Source: Scylla paramamosain (Eukaryota; Arthropoda; Malacostraca; Decapoda; Portunidae). From it: DNA of 64,000 nt. Location: assembly GCF_035594125.1 (NCBI RefSeq), contig NC_087155.1, positions 4,396,192-4,460,191 of the forward strand, written 5' to 3'. Both the position numbers and the translations under genes were made by a program. The notes beneath the pieces are model-generated. The model was not told where the DNA came from, did not search any database, and saw only the letters and a program-made list of their open reading frames with translations. This document shows, piece after piece, positions 44,101 to 54,172 of this stretch (position 1 is the stretch's first letter; each line of letters begins with the position of its first letter).

Positions 44101-44868
44101 GTTTAACCAGACTGGTCCGGCCCAGGTCATTATCTCCCTGCGAGAAGACATCTGCATACAGAGTCAGCACTTCCTTCACCTCGTCCACCTGTTCCCCAGA
44201 CAGGCATGCCGAACTCCTCTGCAATAGATCCTGCAGATGAGGTGGAACCCCAGTGCTACTCCCCTGCATGTCCTCGCAATGACCTTCCGGGTCCATAGTC
44301 GTCTGTACACCTTCACACTCTTCCGACCCTTGACTTTCCTCCTTCTGTTCCTTACTGAGACGGCAGCGGTGGCTAGCTTCGGGTAGGGACGCAGTATGGG
44401 CTCGGTGAGTTTCAATTGAAGCTTCACACTCCTCTGCGTCAACACCGCCCTCCTGTAGCGGCACCACACTACCTCTGACCGACATAGTCATTTCCCCGAA
44501 GTCCAGCACCGCCCTGCTCTGCTTCAGGTAGTCTAGGCCGAGCAAGTTCTCCCCGACGTCCGCTACAAAGACGGGAAGATGCTCCTCCGTGCTGCCAACC
44601 GCAATCCTGGCATGCACTGGTCCCCTCAGCTGTGTGCAGTGCCCTGTAATACCACACAGTTGTTGCTGGGCCACCGGGGGCTGTCCAGTTGCCACCACCC
44701 CGTCCTGCACGAAGGTACGTTCCGCGCCCGAGTCCACAGTGAGGCAGCAAGATTTGCCATCCACTTGCCCGCCCACCTGCACTGTCCGGGCACCCTCGGC
44801 GCGGCAACTTAGGCGGACTGGGGTCTCTGGCTCTCTGGCTGGCGCTCGACCCCTTCCACCAGCCTCTT
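41165..44868 (-). CDS. pol: Gypsy-A Pol polyprotein (PR-RT-RNase H-integrase), read by -1 frameshift
   Basis: The frame is open from the frameshift site (about 44872) to the stop at 41165, about 1,230 codons. Residue numbers here count from the 'VQVGGQVDG' block (44782). The protease has 'LTVDSGAERTFV' (residues 14-25). RT includes 'TLDLKSGYHQV' (325-335) and catalytic 'YLDDVLVYG' (about 388-396). RNase H has 'VLDCDASAEGVGAVLSQ' (about 534-550). Integrase has the H2C2 domain (H769, H777 region; 'CKVCDVCC' near 804-811), DDE residues near 838, 898 and 934 ('AVDILGPFP', 'HSDQGREFES', 'SDGMVERYNRTL'), a GPY-type module ('SPWEGPYVVEKV', near 1083) and an acidic tail. All catalytic motifs are present and unbroken, and the length is normal for Ty3/Gypsy Pol. 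No chromodomain is evident. Confidence 0.95.
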
Positions 44869-46233
44869 TCCGTTTCCCCCAGCCTCCTTGCTATCCCTGG
44901 GAGAGACGAGGGCACACTCTGCCGTCTTGTGCCCCTGACCGCAGTTCCAACAACAGGGTTTGTACTGGTACTGCCCTGCTCTGCCGTTGACAGCCTTTCC
45001 GCTACTCGATCCCTGCGGGCAGTACCTCTTGGTGTGCCCCTGCTGCCCGCAAGAGTAGCACTTACCCCTGAACTCACCTAGGGGCGGTGAAGGGCTAGAG
45101 TAGGCCTTCTGCACGGCCCCTTTCTTTGCCTTCACTCTCTGCGGGACATAATTCCCGCTGGGTCGCTCCCGCGTCGTCCGGAGAAATGACTCCATCTCCA
45201 AGCCCCTCGCCAGGGCCTCCTGAAGGTCCTTGGGGTGTGCCTGCTGGACGTATATCCTCAGTTGTTGGTTATCGATGGCATCAACGAACTGATCCTGCAG
45301 GAGAATGGTGATCATCTCCTCACTGGCCTCCGGGTACGCACGCCGCACCAGCACCTCCAAATCCTGCGCCAGGCGTGTCAGGGTCTCCCCCGGGCCTCGT
45401 AACCTGGCCCGGAACCTTGTCCTGAACACCTCGGTTTGGTGCTGGTACCCGTACCTCCTCTCCAGTGTCGCCGTCACTTTACTATACGAGCACCGCTGGG
45501 CAGCTGGCAGCTGGTTCAAGACTTCTAATGCCGGTCCTTTGAGTGCCCACACCAGCTGCATGGCCATCTCAGGGCGACTCCACTGGCGGGCACTGGCCAA
45601 GAGCTCGAACTGTGTCTTATACGCTTCCCAAGACACTGTTCCATCGAACTCCTGTGGCCGGCGCCTCGTCCCGTCCTTCAGCCTCCGTGACGTGGAGCTG
45701 GCAGCAGAGGGGTACGACTTTACTGAGGCTAGCGGGGATGGTGGAGGTGATAAGACGTTTACAGGAGAGCGTAGGGGAGACGGTATCACCTTGGCCAATG
45801 GAGAAAGGCTGTTTAGGCTTCCGTGACAACTATTATCCTCCTCCCCTTCGTCACTCCCCCCCTCAGTCTCACTAGCACGCCCACTTGACCGGAACAGCGT
45901 GCCTTTATGCTGAGAGAGTACAGGAGGCGCCTGTGCCGCCACAACCTCATCCACATATCTCCTCAGTTCACTGGCCGCTTTTTCCACCTCTCCCTTCACC
46001 TGATCCTTGGTGAACACTTCACTTAACACCTCGTCTTTAACCCGTGAACACTCCTCCTTCACGAGCCCCATAACCTCCTTAAATACACGGTCTACACTGC
46101 TCGTCACCGCTTGCAACTCAGCATGCTGTACCTCTCCCTGCGCCTTCAGGGCACTCATCTCAGCATGCTGTACCTCTCCCTGCGCCTTCAGGGCACTCAT
46201 AACATCCGCTAGTGTGATTTCTTTCGCCGCCAT
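44809..46233 (-). CDS. gag: Gypsy-A Gag polyprotein
   Basis: Open frame of 474 codons, ATG at 46231-46233, stop TAA at 44809-44811. After a charged N-terminal helix comes a Ser/Pro-rich linker (about residues 140-195). The capsid-like retrotransposon gag domain follows (about 200-370; 'WEAYKTQFELLASARQWSR', 'LQDQFVDAIDNQQLR'), and then two zinc knuckles, 'CYSCGQQGHTKRYCP' and 'CWNCGQGHKTAEC' (about 400-440). Gag forms the particle and packages RNA. Residues 12-39 contain a perfect tandem pair of a 14-residue unit beginning MSALKAQ, encoded by a 42-bp duplication near 46121-46204. The start is supported by the roughly 200-bp leader after the primer site. Confidence 0.95.
   Translation of the reverse strand: MAAKEITLADVMSALKAQGEVQHAEMSALKAQGEVQHAELQAVTSSVDRVFKEVMGLVKEECSRVKDEVLSEVFTKDQVKGEVEKAASELRRYVDEVVAAQAPPVLSQHKGTLFRSSGRASETEGGSDEGEEDNSCHGSLNSLSPLAKVIPSPLRSPVNVLSPPPSPLASVKSYPSAASSTSRRLKDGTRRRPQEFDGTVSWEAYKTQFELLASARQWSRPEMAMQLVWALKGPALEVLNQLPAAQRCSYSKVTATLERRYGYQHQTEVFRTRFRARLRGPGETLTRLAQDLEVLVRRAYPEASEEMITILLQDQFVDAIDNQQLRIYVQQAHPKDLQEALARGLEMESFLRTTRERPSGNYVPQRVKAKKGAVQKAYSSPSPPLGEFRGKCYSCGQQGHTKRYCPQGSSSGKAVNGRAGQYQYKPCCWNCGQGHKTAECALVSPRDSKEAGGNGKRLVEGVERQPESQRPQSA
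44837..44878 (-). promoter_or_regulatory. Programmed -1 ribosomal frameshift signal (gag-pol)
   Basis: In element orientation the heptamer G-GGA-AAC (44878-44872) lies in the gag frame as X-XXY-YYZ, 60 bp before the gag stop. A 7-nt spacer (44871-44865) is followed by a perfect 6-bp stem, GGCTGG (44864-44859) with CCAGCC (44842-44837), around a 16-nt loop. The -1 frame from the heptamer is open into protease. GGGAAAC is a canonical retroviral/retrotransposon slippery sequence. That the pol frame lies at -1 and stays open is seen directly; frameshifting itself is inferred. Confidence 0.85.
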
Positions 46234-46434
46234 GCTGACTTAATTACTGTAAGGCACCGTAACTTAACACAACACGCAGCTTACCATGGCAAAACACACT
46301 GCACCGTCCGCCCGCCCGCTGCGATCCACAAGTACGTTACCCGTACCACCGCTGCTCGCCTCCCCTGTCCAATACACACGCACACTCGGTAACACACCGC
46401 GACGCACACAGTTAGCACTTAACTCATCCCACGA

Positions 46435-46445
46435 TCCTGACACCA
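46435..46445 (-). other. Gypsy-A primer binding site (tRNA-Leu-like)
   Basis: One base after the 5' LTR the minus strand reads TGGTGTCAGGA, followed by TCGTGGGAT. The first 11 bases match the complement of the 3' end (CCA plus acceptor) of animal tRNA-Leu as I know it. The next bases resemble its T-stem with a small offset. Confidence 0.7.
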
Positions 46446-46446
46446 C

Positions 46447-46946
46447 TGTAACTTCACCACCCCGTGGGCCGTCACACTTACACTTTTAGGGTCCGGTGCT
46501 TCCTGCATACGTGACGGTGAACTTACCCTGCGGCGCTCCGTGTTCTCCCCTGGCTCCCCTCAGAAGGCGAGTAGTAAAACACACTTGTGGCTTCTGGCCC
46601 TCTATTCTTCGTTGCTCACACTACACAGTAGTCCTATGCTGTAGCTCGGCACCCCGGGCCTCTTGTCGACCCTCGGAAGGCTTCTTGACGCCTCGCTCCA
46701 GCTCACAAAGGAACATACAAGTACCGAAGGCAGTGTCGGCGACGCGCGGGCTTTCTTCCCTCACCAGTGTTCTCCCGCCACTCTGTCTCCCAAACTGTTC
46801 CGCCACCAATCCCAGGGCTGCTACACGTCACGTGATACTCCCGAGCCCCAGGGTAGGCGGCCGGCGAGGTGACGTAGTGTGACGTCATCCTCCACTTCAG
46901 CTGGGACTCAGTCTGGGTATCTTCATGATCTTGCCCTCTCGTGACA
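46447..46946 (-). repeat. Gypsy-A 5' LTR
   Basis: 500 bp, identical to the 3' LTR except at two positions. It is followed outside by 'atatatac', which completes the ATAT target duplication. Confidence 0.95.
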
Positions 46947-47557
46947 ATATATACTAAGATTAATAATAAAAATGAAAAATTTACAATCTCTTCGATCAAT
47001 CCAATATGCAGGAGGCTATGATAGAGGATATTAAATATAAAGAAGAAATTAATTAAATCTTCTCCAGGTTAAAGGTCACACAAAGTACTTTAAAAAGGGA
47101 GACCAAGGAAATCCCCTTCATGCTCCCTAAACTTAATTTATCCTCATTTGATGGCGATCTAACCAAGTGGGTCGAATTTTGGGACCTACATGAATGTTCC
47201 ATTCATCACAATAATAACCTAACATCAATCCAAAAGCTTACGTACCTGAAGGGCCAGCTGGGAGGAGAGGCAGCACAACTGATTTTAGGTTTCAAACTTG
47301 AAGCCTTGAATTATGATCCAGCCATACATCTACTCAAAGACAATTATGGCTAGGAAGACAGGCTCAGGTGTGCCTTGGTGACCAAACTAACCTGAAAAAA
47401 AAAAAAAACTAGTTATGAGATCACAAGCCTCAAGCAATTCATGTCAAGATATGAAAGCCTATATAAATCATTGATTGTACACAATATCAGTAGAGAAGAA
47501 ATCTGCTCTACATTCCTCATAAATTATTGTAGTGCCCCCATCATTTCCAAGTATTAT
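46947..47557 (+). pseudogene. gag: BEL-D gag, DUF1759-like region
   Basis: The frame 47090-47353 reads 'IPFMLPKLNLSSFDGDLTKW', 'FWDLHECSIHHNNNLTSI', 'YLKGQLGGEAAQLILGFKLE' and 'YDPAIHLLKDNYG', the clear DUF1759 pattern of BEL/Pao Gag (F-D-G-D, W-x-x-F-W-D, I-x-K-x-x-Y-L, G-x-A, Y-x-x-A-x-x-L-L, Y-G). After a poly(A) frameshift at about 47397 it goes on with 'SLKQFMSRYESLYKSLIVHN'. It ends near 47557 at an ATT run. This is a dead copy of a family distinct from BEL-1/2/3. Confidence 0.8.
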
Positions 47558-48002
47558 TATTATTATTATTTATTTTTTTTTTAATATCCCGTGGGTGCTA
47601 TATAAATAGATCCTATTTGTGTAATGATTGCATCAGCCCAGAAAATTAACCCACTTAAATATTCGGCAAGTCAAAATTCATATTGTATGTTTCACGTGAG
47701 TTTATCATTCGATTGTGGAGGTTGATTACCACACAATAACTTTTTTGAGTTAACAATTAATGTCTCATCTGACTAGCCGGAAAAACAGATACTAATCACT
47801 CCAACAGGAAATTATTAAAAATAACCCTGGAAATGACTAATGTCCCTGCATTTTTTTTTCCACTCTCCTTGATCGATTTCACTAATGGGATAATAGTTCC
47901 TAATGTTGTATAACAAGGGAGAGGAGAGAGAAAATTAAAAGTTATGAGGCAAGCTGGGAATCCTGAAGTCGTGGGTGACGTCGCTGGTGTGCCGAAGGGG
48001 GA
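47558..48002. other. Unassigned AT-rich stretch with (ATT)n start
   Basis: It begins with about seven ATT units and a T-run where the BEL-D gag stops. No motif is recognised. It is probably part of an insertion into BEL-D that extends to about 51240. Confidence 0.45.
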
Positions 48003-48675
<673 letters not shown>

Positions 48676-49360
48676 ATGTAACTGGTAAGATGAGTGTTTT
48701 TCTGTAGGTAATTTTAAGTGGGAGTGTCAAGGGAAGAATGCCTGGCAAGGCAGTAGGCAGTGGTGGTCAATTGTGGTTAAGAAAGTACATCAGCCTTTTT
48801 AGCCATTTTTGCTAAAATTCATTCAGTCATTTTAAAAGTTTTATTGTGTGTCCTAATATCGACCTTAAGCAGTCCCAATGTGATGGCGATATCTGTTAAA
48901 AGAAAAAAAAATCCCCGAAAAATACCTAATTTAGTCCACCTGGCATATACAGAATGACGTAATTATAACAACAAAAATTGCTTTAAATTTCGTATGATTA
49001 AAACTAGAATGAATACTTTAGATTTTTTTTTTTTTCATTTTATATGCTTGTGCAATTTTTAGTAAAATTGTAAACTTGCGTTATTAAAAAAAATGAAAAT
49101 GGGAAAATCTGACTGGAAGATTTGGCAAAGTAGATATTCCGCTCAGACTACGATGTAGAATATCAAATGGTAATAACTTAAAAAAAAAATAATATTAATA
49201 ATAATAAGGTAATTGGTTAAAAATTAGAGGAGTTATTAAAACGCAGTCAAAAAAAAGTTGCTGTGGAGAAAATGGGGTGCAGAATGAGAGTCTCTACAAT
49301 GTCATGTTCCAACCCAACAGAAGTTTTAAGGGGAGTAAAAGAGTTCTCTCTGGAGACGGT
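48676..49360. other. Unassigned AT-rich stretch
   Basis: Many A- and T-runs and an AAT run near 49190-49207. I see no gene, no family motif and no terminal repeat. Confidence 0.5.
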
Positions 49361-50560
49361 TTTTTTTTTTTTTTTTTTTTTTTTTTTGTAGTGGACTTTC
49401 CATCCTGTTGTTCTTCATTTTGAGGCCCTTGTGAAGGATGGAAGTGTATGGCAGGCCAAAACAGCGATGGAGATTGCTGGTGATGTAACCACTGTTAAAC
49501 TTCATCATTCCCACACCTACTACGAAGTCAAGCTTTCTTTTTGCAACTCTGAGGTGCTTCGGGAAGTGTAGCCATATGCAGCTGTGGAAGGACTCATTTG
49601 GGTTCTGTGTAAGACTCTTATCCGCTGAAATATACAGTAAGTTGAATCAAAGGTATAGTGCTTTATGAATTATAATAGTGTATTTTTATTTATTAATTAT
49701 TACTATCATTTTTTATGCTAGAAAATGCTTATTTTACCACTAATAAATAAAATCTAAACAAAAATACCTATCATTTGCAGAAACTCCCGATATACTGAGA
49801 GGTCTACGATATAAATTTACATATATTAGCCGGAAAAATCCACGATGTACTGAGGGCACAACAGCTGAACCCACGATAGTTGAGGGGTTACTGTATACAC
49901 TTTATTCACTAATTCCAGCTGCTCAGGTGGGAGGGAAGAATATCTTCATCCCTCAATGGCTTGGTGGTGTTTCACCTTTTGCTACTGCAGCCTAGAAGAA
50001 TGCATGTGTGAGAAACCTCTTGTGCTTTTCAGCACTTGAACGAGGAGCTGAGGACTAAGCTTGCTGGTGTCAGTGGTTAGTGCGTCTGTTTTGCGCAGAT
50101 TTTAATCTTTCCAGCTGCGTGCTCTTGCCTCTTCTTATATGAGGCACTTGTTCTTGGCATGATGAGACCAAGGATAAGTGTTCAGAAGTAAGAATAATGA
50201 AAAGTGCGATAGAGCAAGGCGCTACACCTTCCTCTTCTTGGAACTCCTCAAGGACACTGGTACTGGTAGGCCTGAGCCCTGAGGCAGTGAAGATACACCA
50301 GCTGTTCAGATGGATGCTGTTTTACAAGACGGAAAATTTTAGAAATAAATACAATTTTTGGGGAAAAAAAAAGAAAAATAAAATGTACATGTTTCTTATG
50401 CTTCATAGTGGACACTTAAATGCTGCCGCTAAGCAGATGTTCCTTTAAATAACCCCCAGAGGCTTTAAAAATGGCCACGGAACACAAACTCTGAAATATT
50501 GCCAGAACATTGTTTGATTTTTTTTTTCTTTTTAGCAAATATTTCATTTCACCATTTTTG
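49361..50560. other. Poly(T) run and unassigned sequence; possible minus-strand retrocopy
   Basis: A pure T-run of 27 bp (49361-49387) could be the poly(A) tail of a retroposed sequence on the minus strand. The sequence to its right has mixed composition and short open stretches on both strands but no domain I recognise. Near 49790-49895 related phrases ('gatatactgagaggt', 'gatgtactgagggc', 'gatagttgaggggtt') resemble ends of pogo/Tigger-type transposons, without a partner end that I can find. Confidence 0.35.
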
Positions 50561-50573
50561 ACAAAATTGGTCA

Positions 50574-50601
50574 ACACGTACTACCTTAAGGTAGTACGTG
50601 T
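50574..50601. repeat. Perfect 28-bp palindrome
   Basis: The 14 bases from 50574 (ACACGTACTACCTT) are followed directly by their exact reverse complement, with no spacer. Its centre is TTAA (50586-50589). The sequence around it is not otherwise repetitive. Its role is unknown. Confidence 0.95.
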
Positions 50602-51239
50602 CTGGCACCTGATAGCCTTCCTGAAGGGACATAAGATGACGGGCATGGCAATGCTCTGCTGTGAGTGATGGCCGGACAGTTGGCCATCTTGTTGAACTGT
50701 AGCATTGAGAGTTTTCCAAATGAAATATTGTATCGTGGTATCGAGCACGTAGGTCTTGAGAGACGGTCACTGCACCACTTCACGCAAACTTTTGGGCCGC
50801 AGGGGGAGACGGGATAATTCTAAATTGAATTTTTTGAAGGCAGGCATACCTATAACTTTGGTGGAAGTGTGTGGTGAAATTTAGGTTTTAAGTTTCTCTG
50901 TTTCTGGTTCCCATGAATCAAATTGTGAATCACTGTGGAAAACGATGGAACATTAACTAAATAAATTTAGTTTGTTTTTGTGAGACAAAGTGAGCTGTTT
51001 TTCTTTTCTCCCAGTTACACCGAACCCTTTTGTTAAATACGAACTAAGCCTACAAAGTTAATATTCCAAAGAGACATCAGTGCCTGTAAATAAAACCATA
51101 GTAATGCTATCATATAATTATCTTAAAGGCTTGTATGTTATGAAGGGTCAGGATAAAAAGTCAAAGGTAAGAAAAGTAATATAAGCTGTCCTAGTTAAAA
51201 AGAAAAAAAAAAGGTTTTAAATAGTTTTGAAAAGGATTT
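50602..51239. other. Unassigned stretch before BEL-D pol
   Basis: A moderately G+C-rich part (50602-50800) and then an AT-rich part. No motif that I can defend. The right edge near 51240 is where BEL-D gag/pol text resumes. Confidence 0.45.
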
Positions 51240-53308
51240 ATATCCTGGCCCGGCACCACATTACCTTCCAACCCATATAAGAGAAAACGTAAAAAGGGTG
51301 CTCAAAGAAAATGTACTAAACAGAGAGGAAACTTTGGATTATTTGAGGAATGAAATATTTACTCATGAAAGTAATCCATCTATTGCTGAGAAGGCGATAG
51401 AACATCATACAATAGATAGCTTTAATGTTGGTCAAAATAGTGAAGAAAGGCCTAAAACTCAATGTAAACTGTGCCAGAAACAAAATCATCCATGGTTTAA
51501 ATGCTGACAATACCAAAATCTTGACTCAAAAGTGAAAAGAGCTCAGCAATTAAGCAATGGATGTCTAGAATCTGGACATGGTAAGAAAGACTGCATGAAT
51601 TCCAGTATAAAAAAATTGCAAGTTCTGTGAGAAAAAGCACTCCCATGCCATCTGTGTAAAACCTAAAGCAACAAACAAAACAGAGACTGAGGCCAAACCA
51701 AGGGAGACCTTAACAGCTCCCACAGAAAGAACTATCTTGCCTAACCTTAATGTTAACCCTCACTGGAAAAGGAGGTAAGATTACTAAATTAAGAGCCTTG
51801 TAAGATCAGTGCTCACAAAAGACCTTTGTCCTAAAGTCCTCATTAGTTAAATTGAAATATAAATTGGTTGGCAAAGAAACCCTAAAGCAAAAGAAGTCAA
51901 CAATATGACAGCTTCTTTATCTTATAAATTTAAAGGAAAAGAATACTCCCTAAGAGCAGTGGTGGTAACTCAAATACCTCAACAGACAGCACATAAAGGA
52001 CTGAAAAGGGACATAGTTAAGTCAGAACATTCAGATTGCATACTGGCTGATCCAGACATCATGAATGATGGTGATATCTCTCCTAATAGGGGCTGATCAT
52101 TATAAATTAGTCCACCTTGGATATGAGAAGGCAGGCTTAATAATAGTACTGCCCACAATTTGTGGTTATGTCCTAAGTGGCACTTACAAAACCAAAATTG
52201 ATAAAAATACCCAGGTGGAAGTGATCTCAGTGCTCAGAGTAGAAGTCAGCCCAGTGTTGGAGAAAATCGATAATCCTGATTATCAACCTCATAAGGAATA
52301 TCTAAGCAAACTGGGAACTAGATCATATAGGAATGCTATCAAAGATATAATCCAAACTAAAGACACCATCCAACAATTTGAAAAATCCATCACTTATCAA
52401 CAAACCAATCAATATAATGTCTGCTTACCCTGGAAAGATAACAAGGCTCAACTACCAAGTAATTTCAAATTAGCACTGGGTAGGTTAAGGAGCCTTCAAC
52501 AATACATCTGTAAAAAAAAATCCAGATTATTGCAACCAATACTTCAAGGTAATCACTGACCAGATAGACAGAGGCTTTACAGAGAGAGAGTGGATTTATG
52601 TTTAGACAACCACCATGATTTGGACTATTTATCACATCACAGCATGAAAAAAGAAAGCGTAACCACTCCAGTTAGGATAGTATATGACTGTTCAGTCATA
52701 TACTATTCCTTATGCCTCAATGACTGCTTATTAACAGATCCAAATCTAGTGCCTGACTTAGCTTAGGTACTGTTAAGATTCAGATGCCAAAAATATGCCT
52801 TCACATCAGATATAGAAAAGGTATTCTTAGTGGTGGGACTCAATAAGAAGGATGGAGACTATGGCCAAGAGATCCATTAAATCTTAATTCTCCATTTGAC
52901 ATCTTTAGGTTCAAAGTAGTCCTGTTTGGAGCTATCTATTCACAATAATTATTCAATGCCACCATTTCCCATCACCTAGCTGTCATTCAAGAACAGAAGG
53001 ACACTATTAAGAACAAAAAAAAGGACTATATATTGACAACCTACAGGGGACAAACAATTCAAAACACCTAGTAGAACAATATTGGCAGACAGATTTTTTT
53101 TATAAAACCCATCTATATCTGAGAGAATGGGTAACGAATAGTCCGAGACTACAAGATCAACTTGAGATAATGTCATATCAAAGAAACATGACCAAGTTAA
53201 AGTTTTAGGATTAATCTGGAAACCAGGTACAGACACATTTACTTTCAAAATCAGTGACCCTAAAGATCCCATAAGATAACAATAAAAGATCATGTTTAAG
53301 TATGTTGT
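51240..53308 (+). pseudogene. pol: BEL-D gag end, protease and RT (heavily decayed)
   Basis: The frame around 51259-51507 reads 'APHYLPTHIRENVKRVLKEN', 'EETLDYLRNEIFTHESN' and 'CKLCQKQNHPWFKC', the end of a BEL Gag with a zinc knuckle; more cysteine blocks follow near 51560-51660. At 52085-52559 comes 'LIGADHYKLVHLGY' (A17 protease/DUF1758 region) and 'YNVCLPWKDNKAQLPSNFKL' with 'ALGRLRSLQQ' (BEL RT N-terminus). RT palm text follows at 52560-53300 with stops: 'RIVYDCSV', 'SLCLNDCLLTDPNLVPDLA', 'RCQKYAFTSDIEKVFL'. The last block, 'DPKDP', stops at the Gypsy-C LTR. It probably belongs to the same element as the gag pieces at 40384 and 46947. Confidence 0.75.
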
Positions 53309-53489
53309 TGTAGGATAGCTATGCAAATATAGTGAGTGCTGGCATCTGTGGGACACGCCATCGCAAGCGGTTCCTGCCAAGGCAGGAGTTAGTTGCCCTG
53401 CGCCTCGTTGGCCATGTAGATGTGCGTCCTATACCAAGCTGAATAAAGGGAAACAGCAGCTGGTGTCTTTCTAGCCAAGCCCCCCTACA
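53309..53489 (+). repeat. Gypsy-C 5' LTR
   Basis: 181 bp, TGTAGGATAGC to CCCCCTACA, with a polyadenylation-type 'ctgaataaaggg' near its end. The primer site TGGCGCAG starts at 53490; I do not assign the tRNA. Confidence 0.92.
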
Positions 53490-53960
53490 TGGCGCAGTGA
53501 CCTCGAAGCTACATGCTGTTCATCATGCCATTGCCACGTCGCCTTGGTGCAACTCCGCGAGGCCACCTGAGCCCTGTGGCAGGCCGGCTGTCCCCGTCTC
53601 TTGTCACTCAAGCTGTCAACACTCCTGGCCCAGCAGCAGGCCATCACATCACTACAGGCCAGCCTGGTATCGCTTTCTGTCACTAGCCAGCATCCCTCAG
53701 GAATTGCTCCTGCTGGGGCCACACCAGAGAAATGCATGCTGGAGATGTCCTTGGCAGCCTTCAGAACGTGGCGGCGCTCAGTGGAGGCATGGCTGTCCCT
53801 CTCATGGTGGCCGGATCAGGAAGCCGTGCTCCACATTCGCCCGTTGTGTGGAGCTGACCTGTAGCAGGCCCTGGACGTGAAGTTCACTACGGATCAATGG
53901 CAAGCCATGTCTAAGAAAGACACTGGACGCCATCAGTAAGATCGTGTTGTGGGCATCGAA
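53490..53960 (+). pseudogene. gag: Gypsy-C gag remnant
   Basis: The frame 53601-53864 contains 'MSLKLSTLLAQQQAITSLQA' and, at its end, 'SLAAFRTWRRSVEAWLSLSW', continuing past a stop as 'ALDVKFTTDQW'. This is the start of a gypsy-type gag domain (aromatic, W-rich helix block). Everything from here to the integrase is missing, so the deletion lies at roughly 53960-54150. Confidence 0.55.
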
Positions 53961-54172
53961 TCAGGCAGCGCTGGCCTTTGATGAGTGTCTCACCCCGGAT
54001 AAGGAAGTGGTTCTCTGAGTAGCACAGAAGGACCAAGCATACCAGCTGTTGGTGGCTAAGGTGCTAGCAGGCGACTGGCATCCCCACAGGGTGCAGGAGA
54101 TTGAATGCTTGCGGCCTTTCTATGGCGCCAGGGACAGATTGTCACTGTCATGTGGCCTGGTGACCTACACGT

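Larger units (their letters stand above)
40545..46946 (-). mobile_element. Gypsy-A: complete, young Ty3/Gypsy retrotransposon
   Basis: The 6.4-kb element has two 500-bp LTRs that differ at only two positions I can find (in 'ggccttctattctccg' versus 'ggccctctattcttcg'), a tRNA-Leu-like primer site, uninterrupted gag and pol, a polypurine tract and an ATAT target duplication. G+C content is far above that of its surroundings. All parts needed for autonomous transposition are visible, and the near-identical LTRs imply recent insertion. There is no env-like third frame. It is inserted in the (TA)n tract of the BEL-D gag. Confidence 0.95.

Noticed and set aside
44469..45077. 202-codon minus-strand frame overlapping gag and pol
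   Set aside because: It is the third frame of the gag-pol overlap, Arg/Gly/Ser-rich without motif; the real frames are gag and the -1 pol frame.
40545..46946. Endogenous retrovirus with env
   Set aside because: Between the pol stop (41165) and the LTR (41044) there are only about 120 bp, so there is no room for a third gene; this is a two-gene Gypsy retrotransposon.
49790..49895. pogo/Tigger-type terminal repeat
   Set aside because: Only one end-like region is visible; no inverted partner and no TA target duplication could be found.
50549..50783. Two overlapping minus-strand frames of 65-73 codons as a small gene
   Set aside because: No start context, domain or conservation signal; overlapping frames in moderately G+C-rich DNA are expected by chance.
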